NCBI GenBank assembly: GCA_903856805.1
Contig: CAIOCZ010000148.1
Coordinates: 1 to 62,374, forward strand
Direction of reading: 5' to 3'
Source: an uncultured cyanobacterium
Lineage (GTDB): Bacteria; Cyanobacteriota; Cyanobacteriia; PCC-6307; Cyanobiaceae
Length of the DNA stretch: 62,374 nucleotides
Shown: one piece after another, positions 53,396-61,933 of the stretch
How the letters are laid out: each line of letters opens with the position of its first letter
Position numbering within the stretch: the stretch's first letter is position 1
Position numbers and translations under genes: made by a program
Notes under the pieces: model-generated
What the model was told of the DNA's origin: nothing
The model's input: the letters and a program-made list of their open reading frames with translations, nothing else
Database searches by the model: none

Positions 53396-53752
53396 TCAGG
53401 TGCCCTCCTCTCCAGCGAGTCGGCGCCACTGGCGTTGGAGTCGGGGCCACAGCATTCCGGCTCCACTCAGGAGCATCACCAGCAGCCCCAGGCCATTCAG
53501 GGCCACGGCGCAGGTCTCCCCCGCCGGACCCAGCCAGGCCCGCAGCCATTCGCCTTCGTGCAGGGCCATCAACCAGTGGGCCTGGTCCCGGGTCACGCCA
53601 CCCCAGTCCCGCACTAGGCGATAGGCCATGCCGCTGATCACTGTCACCAGCAGGGGCGCCAGGGCCAGGGGGGCCAGGGTGCCATGCAGTCGCCGGGCCC
53701 TGACGCTTAAGGCTTGGGGCGCCGAGCGGGGAGGAATGGAGGGGTCGGTCAT
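53396..53752 (-). CDS. Membrane protein resembling a PepSY-associated TM unit
   Basis: About 118 residues from ATG 53752. Pattern [20 protein letters not shown] - [11 protein letters not shown] - [11 protein letters not shown] - [18 protein letters not shown]: a His-containing helix, a periplasmic loop and a second membrane span, as in PepSY_TM proteins (ferric-reductase-like), but short. No haem-binding pair can be proven. It lies 41 bases upstream of rplS on the same strand and starts divergently from map. Confidence 0.6.
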   Translation of the reverse strand: MTDPSIPPRSAPQALSVRARRLHGTLAPLALAPLLVTVISGMAYRLVRDWGGVTRDQAHWLMALHEGEWLRAWLGPAGETCAVALNGLGLLVMLLSGAGMLWPRLQRQWRRLAGEEGT

Positions 53753-53859
53753 GGCGGGGACGGGGCGGGCCGGCGGCCATCGCGCCATCATGGAGTCCTT
53801 GCCCTCGGTCCGCCTTCCTTCCGGGCTCGTTCGCTGGATTCTCCCTCTTTCTGGTTCCC

Positions 53860-54720
53860 ATGAATCTCTTCGCCGATCTGCTGGCCAGCACCTCCGCCGG
53901 CCGAGGCGATTCCGGCCTGATCACCCAGAGCGGCCCCCGAATTCAGAAGGGTCGCCGCGGGGTGGAAGTCAAATCGGCCCGGGAGATCGCGGTGATGCGC
54001 CAGTCGAGTCGAATCGTGGCCACCGTGCTGCGGGAGCTGATCGCCATGGCGGCCCCTGGACTCACCACCGGCGATCTGGATGCCCATGCGGAACAGCGGA
54101 TCCGGGACCTCGGGGCCACCCCTTCGTTCAAGGGCTACCACGGGTTTCCCGCCAGCATCTGCGCCAGCATCAACAACGAGGTGGTGCATGGCATTCCCAG
54201 CAGCAAGCGCGTGATTCGTGCCGGTGATTTGCTGAAGCTGGACACCGGCGCCTATTTCGAGGGCTATCACGGCGACAGTTGTGTCACCGTCTGTGTTGGC
54301 GAGGGGGTTCCTGAAGAGGCCCGCCGCCTCAGCCAGGTGGCCCAGGAGGCGTTGATGCGGGGTCTGGCCACGGTGAAGGCCGGCAGCACCCTGCTCGACC
54401 TGGCCGGTGCCGTTCAGGACCATGTGGAAGCCCATGGGTATGCCGTGGTGGAGGACTACACGGGCCATGGGGTGGGTCGCAATTTGCATGAGGAACCCTC
54501 GGTGTTCAATTACCGCACCCGGGATCTGCCCAACCTGACCCTTCGCTCCGGCATGACCCTGGCGGTCGAACCCATCCTCAACGCCGGCGGTAAGGGCTGC
54601 CGCACCCTCAAGGATCGCTGGACCGTCGTCACGGTGGATGGCAGCCTCTCGGCCCAGTGGGAGCACACCATCGTGGTGGGCTCTGAAGGTTGCGAAATCC
54701 TCACCGATCGCGATTTCTAA
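53860..54720 (+). CDS. map: Methionine aminopeptidase type I
   Basis: 286 residues. The five metal ligands of the pita-bread fold are visible: Asp-Asp in [20 protein letters not shown], His in [14 protein letters not shown], Glu in [13 protein letters not shown], and Glu in QWEHTIVV. The His in [20 protein letters not shown] is also typical. About 40 N-terminal residues precede the conserved [13 protein letters not shown]; this is longer than E. coli Map and lacks the zinc-finger extension. It removes the initiator Met. Its tail overlaps the tail of the next gene by 20 bases. Confidence 0.97.
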   Translation: MNLFADLLASTSAGRGDSGLITQSGPRIQKGRRGVEVKSAREIAVMRQSSRIVATVLRELIAMAAPGLTTGDLDAHAEQRIRDLGATPSFKGYHGFPASICASINNEVVHGIPSSKRVIRAGDLLKLDTGAYFEGYHGDSCVTVCVGEGVPEEARRLSQVAQEALMRGLATVKAGSTLLDLAGAVQDHVEAHGYAVVEDYTGHGVGRNLHEEPSVFNYRTRDLPNLTLRSGMTLAVEPILNAGGKGCRTLKDRWTVVTVDGSLSAQWEHTIVVGSEGCEILTDRDF

Positions 54721-55504
54721 GGGGCACCGTCCCCTCCTCGTCTCCCGGGGGCGCCCCTCGACTGGCCACCTGGAAATAGGCCCACCGCCCCAGTAGGGCC
54801 AGGGGCATCAGCACATAGGTGAGGGGGTTCGGGGTCACGATGATCAGCCGACAGCCCCAGCCCGCCTGGCGCATCACTTCACCAGCCACCCAATCGGCGT
54901 CCATGACGCCGATTGGATTCAGGCTGGAGCGGAATGGCCCCAGCACGAGCCGGCGAATGGTCAGGCTCCTGGCCAGATCCAGGCTTCGCAGGCTGAGCAG
55001 GTGTCCAAGCAGCCGCTTGCTGAGCTCGTAGAGCGGACTGAACGCCGGTTGGATTTCCGCTTCTGAGGTGTTCACCCACACCTCCGCCCTGGGGCGATCC
55101 GAGTCCTGATTCCGGGCGTCGACCACCCCGGCGAACCGCTCCAGCAGTCGCCAACCGCTGAGGGCATTCACCTCCAGGGACAGCGCCGTGTCGGTCGCGC
55201 TGCGACCCCCATGGACGTTGACTCCGTGGTTGAGGACCAGCAGGTCTACCTCGCCCAGCAGGCCCGTCAGGGCGGCTTCCTCCCCCACCCTCCAGCGCAC
55301 CTGACGCACGGGGATCGGCTGGCCATTGGCCTCCTTCAGGGTCAGGGGATGGCTGCTGCTGGTGAGGGCAATGAGGGTGGCCCCGCAGCCATGCCAGCGG
55401 CGCAGCAGGGCCTGGCCGAGGCTGCCTTGGGCGCCGGTGATCGCCACGGTGATGGGGCGGTTGCTGGCGGGCGTTGGGGGAAGCGGCAGGGGAGAGTCCG
55501 GCAT
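54701..55504 (-). CDS. Short-chain dehydrogenase/reductase with C-terminal membrane segment
   Basis: About 267 residues from ATG 55504. NAD(P) motif [17 protein letters not shown], catalytic SxxYxxxK as [11 protein letters not shown] (with NTSEAE strand before it). A conserved stretch [20 protein letters not shown] and the tail [20 protein letters not shown] match the dehydrogenase half of the cyanobacterial 'bifunctional sterol desaturase/short-chain dehydrogenase' proteins; the desaturase half is absent here. The substrate is unknown, perhaps a lipid or carotenoid-like alcohol. Converges on map. Confidence 0.8.
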   Translation of the reverse strand: MPDSPLPLPPTPASNRPITVAITGAQGSLGQALLRRWHGCGATLIALTSSSHPLTLKEANGQPIPVRQVRWRVGEEAALTGLLGEVDLLVLNHGVNVHGGRSATDTALSLEVNALSGWRLLERFAGVVDARNQDSDRPRAEVWVNTSEAEIQPAFSPLYELSKRLLGHLLSLRSLDLARSLTIRRLVLGPFRSSLNPIGVMDADWVAGEVMRQAGWGCRLIIVTPNPLTYVLMPLALLGRWAYFQVASRGAPPGDEEGTVPLRNRDR

Positions 55505-55604
55505 GGGCGGCGTTGGTGCGGGCCAAGGGGGCCAGCATCGGAGCGCAGGGAAACCACGCTGCCTAGATTGACCTGGAAGTTTGAGGCTCAGGCGAGGCCA
55601 CCCC

Positions 55605-56720
55605 ATGTCCACCCCCCTGCTGATCGGCTCCTGCGAACCTTTCAGCGGAAAGTCGGCGGTGGTGCTGGGGCTCGCCCGCCAATTGACCCGCCTTGGGATC
55701 GAGGTGATGTACGGCAAGCCCTTGGCCACGCTGGCGGCGGGCCCCGAGGCTGCGGTCTCGGACTTGCCCCGGGATCCGATCTTGCCGCAGGATCCCGATG
55801 TGCCGTTCATCGGTTCCATGCTTGGGCTGGAGGTGGGTCAGATCCTCCCTTCGGTCCATGTGATGGAAAGCGAGACGGCCGAGCAGCGGCTGCGGACGGG
55901 TGACCTCAGCCCAGGTCCCGGCCTGGCGGAGTTGCGGCAACGGGTCGCGGAGGCCGGTGACCGGGCCGTGCTCTTGGAGGCGGCCGGCAGCCTCAATGAG
56001 GGACTCTTGTACGGCCTTGGCCTGGCCCAGCTTGCCGAGACCTTAGGGGCCATTGTAATTCTCGTTCACCACTGGACCGACAGCCGCAGCGTGGACGCGT
56101 TGTTAGCCGCCCGCCATCAGTTGGGGGAGCGGCTGGTCGGGGTGGTGCTGAATGGAGTGCCCCCGGAAGGGGTGGGGGAGCTGCGTCGAGATCTGGAGCC
56201 TGCCCTGGCTCGGCTGGGGATTCCGGTGCTTGGGGTGATGCCTCGCAGCCCGCTGTTGCGCAGCGTCACCGTGGAGGAGTTGGGCCGGCGGCTTCAGGCC
56301 CGGGTGCTCTGTTGCCGTGAGCGGTTGGATCTGTTGGTGGAAACTCTCTCCATTGGGGCCATGAATGTGAATTCGGCGATGGAGTTTTTTCGCCGACGTC
56401 GCAATATGGCTGTAGTAACCGGCGCCGATCGCACGGACATCCAACTGGCGGCCCTGGAGGCTTCCACCCAATGTCTGATTCTCACCGGTGCGGGCATGCC
56501 TTTATCCCAGCTGCTTAACCGAGCGGAAGAACTGGAGGTCCCCGTGCTGAAGGTTGAGCATGACACCCTCACCACGGTGGAAGTGATCGAGGCGGCCATC
56601 GGCCACGGCCGCCTGCATGAGTCGGTGAAGGCGACCTACGCCATCCGATTGGTGGAGGAGCATTGCCGCCTGGGGCCGCTGTTCGACCAAATGGGACTTT
56701 CGATCAGGCAGGGCGCCTGA
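55605..56720 (+). CDS. P-loop protein with DRTGG domain (phosphotransacetylase N-terminal-like)
   Basis: 371 residues from ATG 55605. N-terminal BioD/CobQ-like P-loop GSCEPFSGKSAVVLGLARQL with Gly-Lys-Ser; the middle has VLLEAAGSLNEGLLYGLGL and ILVHHWTD. Residues ~215-320 form a DRTGG domain (LDLLVETLSIGAMNVNSAME, NMAVVTGADRTDIQLAALEA). The layout equals the regulatory N-terminal two-thirds of long Pta enzymes, without the acetyltransferase catalytic domain. Function unknown; a nucleotide-sensing role is plausible. Well conserved in cyanobacteria. Confidence 0.88.
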   Translation: MSTPLLIGSCEPFSGKSAVVLGLARQLTRLGIEVMYGKPLATLAAGPEAAVSDLPRDPILPQDPDVPFIGSMLGLEVGQILPSVHVMESETAEQRLRTGDLSPGPGLAELRQRVAEAGDRAVLLEAAGSLNEGLLYGLGLAQLAETLGAIVILVHHWTDSRSVDALLAARHQLGERLVGVVLNGVPPEGVGELRRDLEPALARLGIPVLGVMPRSPLLRSVTVEELGRRLQARVLCCRERLDLLVETLSIGAMNVNSAMEFFRRRRNMAVVTGADRTDIQLAALEASTQCLILTGAGMPLSQLLNRAEELEVPVLKVEHDTLTTVEVIEAAIGHGRLHESVKATYAIRLVEEHCRLGPLFDQMGLSIRQGA

Positions 56721-56772
56721 CGTGTTTTTCCCTTGAGCGCTGCTAGATTATTTTCATGGCTGCGGGCAACGG

Positions 56773-57285
56773 GTGACCCGGTCCCTTGATTTACCAGCGT
56801 TCGACCGAGTCGATACGCTTGCCCAGGAACTGGCGATGCTCCAGGATCGTGGTAAGCGAAGAATTGCGATTCTCGGTAGCCGCCATGTTCCTGTGGTGTC
56901 GATCCATCTTGTTGAATTGGTGGCGCGCTCCCTTGCGCAAGAAGGCCATTCCCTGATTACGTCGGGAGCTCAAGGGGTGAATTCGGCGGTCATTCGTAGC
57001 GTTTTAGATGTGGATCCTTCCAGGCTCACAGTGTTGTTGCCCCAAAGCTTGGAGCGTCAACCCGTGGAATCCCAGGATCAGTTGGAGCGTGTGCTCCATC
57101 TCATCGAGAAGCCAGAGCACGACGAGTTGCCCCTGCCGATGGCGAGCAGCCTTTGCAACCACGAGATCATCACGCGCTGTGATCAGCTCATTTGCTACGC
57201 CTTCCATGACAGCGAAACCCTCTTGTCGAGTTGTCGCACGGCCGAGGACCTTGGCAAGGTCGTCAGCGTCATGTTTTTTGATTGA
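56773..57285 (+). CDS. DprA-like Rossmann-fold protein
   Basis: 170 residues, GTG start. The core RRIAILGSRHVPVVSIHLVE, then GHSLITSGAQGVNSAVIRSV and TVLLPQSLERQP, resembles the DprA/LOG fold (LSRFGARG-like glycine turn). The GXGxxDxxAH motif of full DprA is changed to GAQGVNSAVI. It is smaller than DprA and lacks the SAM and winged-helix parts. Cyanobacterial annotation often calls this 'DNA recombination-mediator protein A', but true competence function is unproven. Confidence 0.7.
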   Translation: MTRSLDLPAFDRVDTLAQELAMLQDRGKRRIAILGSRHVPVVSIHLVELVARSLAQEGHSLITSGAQGVNSAVIRSVLDVDPSRLTVLLPQSLERQPVESQDQLERVLHLIEKPEHDELPLPMASSLCNHEIITRCDQLICYAFHDSETLLSSCRTAEDLGKVVSVMFFD

Positions 57286-57557
57286 TTTTCCCGAGCAGTA
57301 GTCCTGGATTTTGGGCGGGCTGAACTAGGGCAATCCAGCGCCGGTAAGGGCCGGAGTTTAATCTGGCCTTAATCCTCTTCCAGTCTTGCCTTCACTTTTC
57401 TTTGGGGTTGGCATGGTTGTTGACCTTGCCGCTAAAGCAGGAAGGTTCTTTCCAGTGGATTCACCCCATTGGGCGGGCTCGAAGACTGGGGTGGCGATTG
57501 ACGTTGTTTATAGTTGAAGATGAAGTTCCAAGCCGACCTCTCTGCGATCTGGGAACC

Positions 57558-58307
57558 ATGGGCCTGTGGGGCAATGCTAAACGTTCGCGCCGAACTGTAG
57601 AAATCCTGCTTCGACTCCGTCAACATCGGAAGTCGGGCAATCATAAATTTGTGGCTGATCTGATTGATCATCTGATGGAGGGCCAACAGATGGCAGCTTG
57701 CGTGCGCCGTTTTCGGCAGATGCCTGGTGCGCAGTCGCTGATGGATCGTCGCGTTGCCCCCTTGCTCGTCGACCCTCAACAGTTCCAGCATCTCCCCGCC
57801 GGCAGTCTTGGCCGCGCCTACGCCGACTTGATTCAGCGCTTAGGGCTGAATCCATCCTTTTATCGGATACGTCCGGTCGAGAGCGAAGCTGAATGGTTGA
57901 CCCAACGGATCGCCTCCACCCACGACCTCCACCATCTAGTGACTGGGTTTGGTACCCGGCGCGATGGTGAACATGGAGTGCTGGCGATCACCTCCGCCCA
58001 GATTGGGTTTCCCGCTTTCAAGGTGATTACCCGTTTCGGCCTGATGGCCAATCTGTGGATGAATCCTCTGGTTTTCGCCCGGCTCCATCGGGCCCATGCC
58101 CATGGTCTTCGAATCGCTCAAGGGGCCCATTGCCTTACGGCGGTGGAGTGGGAATCGGGCTGGGAGCGTCCCCTTAGTGACTGGCGCCAGTCCCTTGGGA
58201 TCACCGAGCCCGCGGATGGCTGCTCCTATGGACTGAACCCTGGCTCCGTCAGGCCCCAAGAGGGAACGGTTGCAGGGGCCACGGGCGTGGATCGGGTGTT
58301 TTTCTAG
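57558..58307 (+). CDS. COQ4-family protein
   Basis: About 249 residues from ATG 57558; the frame stays open upstream to 57402. Residues ~115-135 contain STHDLHHLVTGFGTRRDGE, an exact HDxxHx11E zinc motif of COQ4. The rest (GSLGRAYADLIQRLGLNP, GVLAITSAQIGFPAFKVITR) agrees with the family fold. COQ4 proteins organise or catalyse C1 decarboxylation/hydroxylation in ubiquinone synthesis. Cyanobacteria make plastoquinone, so the role here is open. It lies 27 bases upstream of yajQ and is probably co-transcribed. Confidence 0.8.
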   Translation: MGLWGNAKRSRRTVEILLRLRQHRKSGNHKFVADLIDHLMEGQQMAACVRRFRQMPGAQSLMDRRVAPLLVDPQQFQHLPAGSLGRAYADLIQRLGLNPSFYRIRPVESEAEWLTQRIASTHDLHHLVTGFGTRRDGEHGVLAITSAQIGFPAFKVITRFGLMANLWMNPLVFARLHRAHAHGLRIAQGAHCLTAVEWESGWERPLSDWRQSLGITEPADGCSYGLNPGSVRPQEGTVAGATGVDRVFF

Positions 58308-58334
58308 GCTGGAGCCTGATGCACGCTTCCGCCC

Positions 58335-58826
58335 ATGGCTGACACCTTTTCCTTTGACGTCGTTTCCGATTTTGACCAGCAGGAGCTGGTGAATGCGGTT
58401 GATCAGGTGCGTCGGGAGGTGGGCCAGCGTTATGACCTCAAGGATTCCGGCACGGAGATTTCCCTGGAGGACACCAGCCTCACCATCATCACCGCGAGCG
58501 ATATGACCCTTGATGCCGTGGCCGATGTGTTGCGCCAAAAAGCGACGAAACGCAATCTCTCTCTGAAAATCTTTGATTTTCAGACTCCCGAGCCAGTGGG
58601 GGGAAACAAGGTGAGACAGGTGGTCACGCTGCGCAAGGGGTTAAGTCAGGAGCTGGCGAAGAAACTCAGTAAGCTTGTGCGTGACAACCTCAAGAAAGTC
58701 ACGGTGGCGATCCAGGGCGAGAGTTTGCGGATCACAGGCAAGAACAAGGATGATCTCCAGCAGGCCATTCAATTATTGCGAGCCGAGGATCTGGAGCTAC
58801 CACTGCAGTTTGAAAACTATCGCTGA
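58335..58826 (+). CDS. yajQ: YajQ family cyclic-di-GMP/nucleotide-binding protein
   Basis: 163 residues. Two ferredoxin-like halves. FSFDVVSDFDQQELVNAVDQ, RYDLKDSGTEISLED, KRNLSLKIFDFQTPEPVGGN, RQVVTLRKGLSQELAKKLSK and AIQGESLRITGKNKDDLQQA are near-consensus. In Xanthomonas a YajQ protein binds cyclic-di-GMP; the cyanobacterial function is untested. Last gene before the low-GC region. Confidence 0.95.
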   Translation: MADTFSFDVVSDFDQQELVNAVDQVRREVGQRYDLKDSGTEISLEDTSLTIITASDMTLDAVADVLRQKATKRNLSLKIFDFQTPEPVGGNKVRQVVTLRKGLSQELAKKLSKLVRDNLKKVTVAIQGESLRITGKNKDDLQQAIQLLRAEDLELPLQFENYR

Positions 58827-59087
58827 GGCGGCTGATCGTCAAGTGTTTGCAAGGGTTTTGGGCTGCTTTCCCTGCGCCGGTCCATGCAGGGCTATGCACT
58901 GGCCCGATCGCCTTGAGGGCCATCGGATGGCAGCGTGTTTGCAAACTGTCTGGTGCAGCACCAAAGTCCTAGAGGGGGCGTGCATTGGGACACTTCATCA
59001 GTCAAACAGGCCCCAAACTCAGGGCGGGCCAAGATATTGATGCATGGGTTGATGAACTTGTGACGGCCGTTAACGGGTAGCCCAATC
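58827..59087. other. Intergenic region without recognised gene
   Basis: Between yajQ and the terminator of the minus-strand secreted protein. I see no plausible coding frame, tRNA or clear promoter. A 10-base direct repeat (gtgtttgcaa) occurs at 58843 and 58935, too short to interpret. Confidence 0.6.
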
Positions 59088-59111
59088 AAAAAACCTCCCC
59101 GAAAGGGGAGG
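59088..59111 (-). terminator. Rho-independent terminator of the secreted-protein gene
   Basis: On the minus strand a 7-bp stem CCTCCCC-TTTC-GGGGAGG (59094-59111) is followed by six T (59088-59093). It lies 16 bases after the stop at 59127. Confidence 0.9.
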
Positions 59112-59126
59112 CTGAAGAAGGATGAC

Positions 59127-60032
59127 TCAAACAGAGGCGTTCTTGATCCGGGCACGCAGGCGGCGGGAGAAACCGAAGGCCATGCCTACGCCAAAAATGG
59201 GCAAAGGGCCGGGTACGCTATAAGGCGTTGTAACAGGAAGAGCGGAAAGTGTAGGGTCTACCATCATGTAGCTGTTACCCAACTTATCCTGCAACAGGAT
59301 GGCATTACCTTCCGAGATATTGTCAAATTGCTGTGCCAACTGCGCAACGCTATAACTCCAACCTGTTGGCAAGCCCATTACGCTGGTCATATAATCCACG
59401 TCTTGGAGATTCTCATATGTCAGGCCTGGGTCTATGAACCTCGCGTAGGACTGCATCACGTAGAGATTATCTGATGGATCTAGCAATTGAAAGATCAGGT
59501 TGTTTGCGAAATAAGTCCACGTCGCATTCCTTACCGCGCTCGACGGAATATAGGCAAGACCAGTAACATCTGTATTGAAAGCCGCGAAACCAAAGGTAGT
59601 AGTAGATTCACCTGTTACATTGGGATAGGGTACATCGAGGACAAGAGACGTAGTAGCTCCAGTAGGTGCCGAGACTCCTTGATCGTAAATCCAATTACGC
59701 GGCCAGTCCAAGATGATGTCATAGGCACCCGAAGGCATCCCATACGAATTCCCTGCGGGATATGTAGCGTTGTAGCTATCTATAATGGTCTGACCTTGCA
59801 AAGCCAAATAATTAGGGCAGGTATTATACCCTGTAGTATTGAAAATCGGCAGAGATGTAGAGGTTGAGACTTTCATGGCAACCTCACAATATTGGTAATT
59901 GAACATATCTGGCGGGTAACTTGGGCCTGACGAGGAAACTGGGTATGCGGCCATCGCAGCAGAAGCTGAGAAAAAAGTCGTCGCAAACAACGCAACTTGT
60001 GTTGCTTTGGCAACAAAAAAGCGACTTACCAT
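59127..60032 (-). CDS. Secreted protein with VPGPLP-type C-terminal sorting signal (PEP-CTERM-like)
   Basis: 301 residues. Signal peptide with AFSASA-like end (LFATTFFSASAAMA). The mature body (~220 residues) is rich in Tyr, Asn, Ser and Thr. Two Cys (QYCEVAM, YNTCPN) may pair. C-terminal anchor, residues ~272-301: SVPGPLPIFGVGMAFGFSRR, then LRARIKNASV; a Pro-Gly motif, hydrophobic stretch and basic tail, nearly identical in pattern to 11338-12051. It is expected to be exported and processed by an exosortase-like enzyme. GC is lower than in the flanking backbone. It has its own terminator and an A/T-rich upstream region. Confidence 0.8.
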   Translation of the reverse strand: MVSRFFVAKATQVALFATTFFSASAAMAAYPVSSSGPSYPPDMFNYQYCEVAMKVSTSTSLPIFNTTGYNTCPNYLALQGQTIIDSYNATYPAGNSYGMPSGAYDIILDWPRNWIYDQGVSAPTGATTSLVLDVPYPNVTGESTTTFGFAAFNTDVTGLAYIPSSAVRNATWTYFANNLIFQLLDPSDNLYVMQSYARFIDPGLTYENLQDVDYMTSVMGLPTGWSYSVAQLAQQFDNISEGNAILLQDKLGNSYMMVDPTLSALPVTTPYSVPGPLPIFGVGMAFGFSRRLRARIKNASV

Positions 60033-60064
60033 TTGGAGTTTAGGAAACCTTCCCTCTCCTAGCA

Positions 60065-60130
60065 GAGAACATGAATATGCACCATTCTTTTGAGGATCAA
60101 GTTCTCTAATACCCCCTTAAGGGGGGTATT
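60065..60130. promoter_or_regulatory. Palindromic control region between the divergent genes
   Basis: Two inverted repeats. A near-perfect palindrome AATACCCCC-TTAA-GGGGGGTATT spans 60108-60130 (one extra G). A wider pair GAGAAC (60065-60070) and GTTCTC (60101-60106) has a 30-base spacer. The palindrome lies 5' of both genes and has no T-run, so an operator is more likely than a terminator. No -10 box can be assigned with confidence. Confidence 0.5.
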
Positions 60131-60202
60131 CAGGTCATCAAGCTGTGCTGGTCAGCCAAATCGATTACAAAGATTTTGCAGGAACGTGTTCCGATCAAGG
60201 TC

Positions 60203-61348
60203 ATGACCAAAGTTCAACCAAAGATTGAGTCCGTACCTAAGCCCTTGCAGACCACCACAACGTATTATTCCCCATGGGTCTATGCGCCCAACGGCGTCAC
60301 GAGCCCGATCAATTTTGTTCAGGGGATTGGGGCTGGTACCACAAAGAACACTTACACCATCGTTGGCACCTACGGCCAGCTCAATAATGGAGCCTTGGGG
60401 GTTGTCTATCAAGGTGCGATCAACGGCACCAATACCACGCAAGGTTCAGGACCGGGCACCTGGACCCCGATGGTTGTGCCCAAAAGTTTTGGATCCCTGG
60501 GCACCAGCATCTATGGAGTGCATAAAAAAGATGATGGTGAGTTCAATCTGGTTGGCACCTTCGTGTCTGCCAGCCAAACCACCAATGTGGCAGGGACCAC
60601 GATTAATAATACCCTTGGCTTCTACTACACGGGAAAGATTACAAGTATCCCCAAGGACAAGGCCTTTAAGAGCTTTCAGGCTCGGGACCCGATTACCGGT
60701 CGCCTCGCTAACGAGACCTATCTCCATAGTGTAAGTGGCGGCTTGGCTGCGGGCAACTATGACTTCTTTGGTGAAGGCAAAGGCACCGGTACGGCCTTTG
60801 TCGTTGACACCAAGACTGGCAAACAGACCAATCTCAGGTATAACGATTTTGCCCTTTCCCATAGTGTCTATGGGATCTGGTCGAATACGAATCGACACTA
60901 CACCGTGGCCGGGGGCGAATCGAATGTGCTCGGTACGCTGAAGCCTGGGATCAATAACGGTCCGTCGCTTGGCGATGCCACCTTGGCTGATTACGACTCC
61001 ATCACAGGCAATGTGACAAATACTCATACCTACCGCTACCCCGGCCAGGGTGGCGCCACCTACGAAACCCATTTCGAAGGAATTTGGTCTGACGGGAAGG
61101 GGCTTTACAAGCTTCCCTTTTGGGCCTTTGGACCCAACGATCTAAGCGTTTCAGGGTTGGCGATTGTGAAACGGCAAAAGAATGGAGACTTCAGTTCTCA
61201 AGCTTCCTGGATTACGTTTGACAACCCGCCTGGTTACAACCGCTTCGCCTCCTCCGTTTGGGATGAGGCCAGTCTAGGCTCCCTACCCAACAGCTCTGAC
61301 CCCTCGCAACCCCCCTCCAGTTATGCAGCTTTGACACATATTATTTAG
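60203..61348 (+). CDS. HAF-like repeat protein without signal peptide
   Basis: About 381 residues from ATG 60203; a TTG at 60176 and an open frame to 60110 allow an earlier start, but none gives a signal peptide. The body holds about five imperfect units of ~45-55 residues ending in turns such as TIVGTYGQLNNGALGVVYQG, LVGTFVSASQTTNVAGTT, FFGEGKGTGTAFVVDTKTG and SVYGIWSNTNRHYTVAGGES. The pattern (G-I/V ... V-G-T/G ... G-F/V-Y-x-G) resembles HAF or beta-propeller-type extracellular repeats. Very rich in Gly, Asn and Thr. Divergent from the secreted protein, with a shared palindrome between. Confidence 0.6.
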   Translation: MTKVQPKIESVPKPLQTTTTYYSPWVYAPNGVTSPINFVQGIGAGTTKNTYTIVGTYGQLNNGALGVVYQGAINGTNTTQGSGPGTWTPMVVPKSFGSLGTSIYGVHKKDDGEFNLVGTFVSASQTTNVAGTTINNTLGFYYTGKITSIPKDKAFKSFQARDPITGRLANETYLHSVSGGLAAGNYDFFGEGKGTGTAFVVDTKTGKQTNLRYNDFALSHSVYGIWSNTNRHYTVAGGESNVLGTLKPGINNGPSLGDATLADYDSITGNVTNTHTYRYPGQGGATYETHFEGIWSDGKGLYKLPFWAFGPNDLSVSGLAIVKRQKNGDFSSQASWITFDNPPGYNRFASSVWDEASLGSLPNSSDPSQPPSSYAALTHII

Positions 61349-61510
61349 TTCTTGCTTGGGGGAGTGGGCCGGGTTAATGGTGTCGTGGCCGATGGCGACG
61401 GCGTAATTGAGCCTTTGGCCGATCACGCCCAGGCAGCGCTTGGCGGTTTCGTTGGAGTCATGTTGCTTGATGGAGTGCAGTACGGCTAAGCAGTCCAGGG
61501 TGGCTATCCC
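61348..61510 (-). pseudogene. Fragment of a P4-type tyrosine integrase (core-binding domain)
   Basis: The minus-strand frame reads IATLDCLAVLHSIKQHDSNE then TAKRCLGVIGQRLNYAVAIG and HDTINPA. This follows the P4-integrase core-binding pattern (LLxxLxxIExxGxxETAxRxxxxxxxxFxYAVxxGxxxxNPA). Neither the N-terminal arm-binding domain nor the catalytic RHRY domain is found nearby, and the frame soon enters the end of the repeat gene. A clear decayed remnant of an island or phage integrase. Confidence 0.75.
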
Positions 61511-61631
61511 TCCGAACCAGGCTGCTTTTTTCGAATCACTCCCCTCAATTGAGGTAGGCGGCGGCATGGATGGGGCATGAACTGCGGCCGAGGGCGATTG
61601 ATCCCTAATCAGCTCTAATGCACCCTTGTTC
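61511..61631. other. Region without gene between two remnants
   Basis: No coding frame with recognisable content. It is bounded by the integrase fragment and by the zinc-ribbon fragment and is probably also decayed sequence. Confidence 0.4.
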
Positions 61632-61703
61632 GCTCAGGCCCCACCCATCAACCTCCTTCGCCACCTCTGGGTAGAGGGTTGCAAGGTCGTTGATGCCGAG
61701 AAC
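61632..61703 (-). pseudogene. Fragment of a zinc-ribbon (DUF4379-like) repeat protein
   Basis: The minus strand reads VLGINDLATLYPEVAKEVDG then WGLS. This matches the linker that recurs in DUF4379/treble-clef zinc-ribbon repeat proteins (GxNDLATxxPExAKExDGWDP). The frame stops shortly after and the Cys-containing parts are missing. These proteins are often found beside endonucleases or in islands; only a short piece remains. Confidence 0.6.
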
Positions 61704-61933
61704 GAGTTTGACCAAGGCCGGATACCTCCTTGCTACCCAGGGCAGCTGCACTGCCCTGCACTGCTCTATTCACAACGATCGTAGCTAAGTGGGAAGTCTT
61801 TATTGTGTATGTGCCTCGCCTCGGTATGAAAACTACCGCTGAGTTTGAGGACAGCCTTTTATTCGAAGGGGTTTCAGGGGAGGCCTTTCGCCAGGCCTCT
61901 TGGCGTTTCGGTTTCGCAGGATTCAATTCAAGG
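61704..61933. other. Region without recognised gene
   Basis: Short open frames on both strands exist but none has recognisable content or a good start site. Lower GC than the backbone. Confidence 0.4.

Noticed and set aside
58843-58944. Direct repeat gtgtttgcaa, twice
   Set aside because: Ten bases in a 300-base spacer is within chance expectation, and no mobile-element feature surrounds it.
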